Positions 63,989-64,000 of a DNA stretch of 64,000 nt are shown here, piece by piece. The notes under the pieces were generated by a model. It saw only the letters and a list, made by a program, of their open reading frames with translations. It ran no database searches and was not told the DNA's origin. The stretch's first letter is position 1, and every line of letters begins with the position of its first letter. The translations under genes and the position numbers were made by a program. Origin of the DNA: an uncultured Clostridia bacterium (GTDB lineage: Bacteria; Bacillota; Clostridia; Christensenellales; Borkfalkiaceae); contig CANQQD010000001.1 in NCBI GenBank assembly GCA_947625865.1, positions 100,465-164,464 on the forward strand. Direction: 5' to 3'.

Positions 63989-64000
63989 ATGAAAAAGACA
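63989..64000 (+). CDS. Start of a further gene (cut by window edge)
   Basis: TTAGGAGTTTATT-ATGAAAAAGACA. Confidence 0.5.

Noticed and set aside
1-64000. tRNA/rRNA genes
   Set aside because: I saw no convincing tRNA cloverleaf or rRNA sequence by eye; a tRNAscan-SE/Infernal run would be needed to exclude them.

Overview
The window comes from a low/medium-GC Firmicutes-like (Clostridia-type) genome and falls into four parts. (1) Positions 1-29 kb hold a large alpha-glucan (starch/maltodextrin) utilisation locus, mostly on the minus strand. It has two MalEFG-type ABC importers, one very long MalK/MsmK-type ATPase, four GH13 enzymes (neopullulanase-like, lipoprotein alpha-amylase, two type I pullulanases), a MalQ, two LacI regulators, a HAD hydrolase and two large multi-domain surface lipoproteins. 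(2) Positions 29-50 kb are mostly housekeeping: MATE, acyltransferase, GT2, BioY, AEC carrier, DegV, XRE regulator, AddAB, hydroxyacid dehydrogenase and PfkB. (3) At 50.8-53 kb is an AT-rich two-gene AAA ATPase + TOPRIM-like cassette, a plausible defence system. (4) Positions 53-64 kb hold DtxR, DUF1292, RuvX, an ABC exporter, aldo/keto reductase, flavodoxin, two gene remnants and a lipoprotein at the right edge. The most unusual signal is intergenic. Several dispersed element families keep their loops and linkers while the stem sequence changes compensatorily from copy to copy. They include tandem ~22-bp hairpin arrays, two-hairpin GC-rich repeats, a ~180-nt folded element seen twice upstream of genes, and a ~200-nt element with a long-range covarying stem. 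I also read two sets of promoter/operator architectures directly from the sequence (TTTTCGAAAA and TTAACnnGTTAA palindromes). All family names come from reading the translated motifs; no database search was possible.
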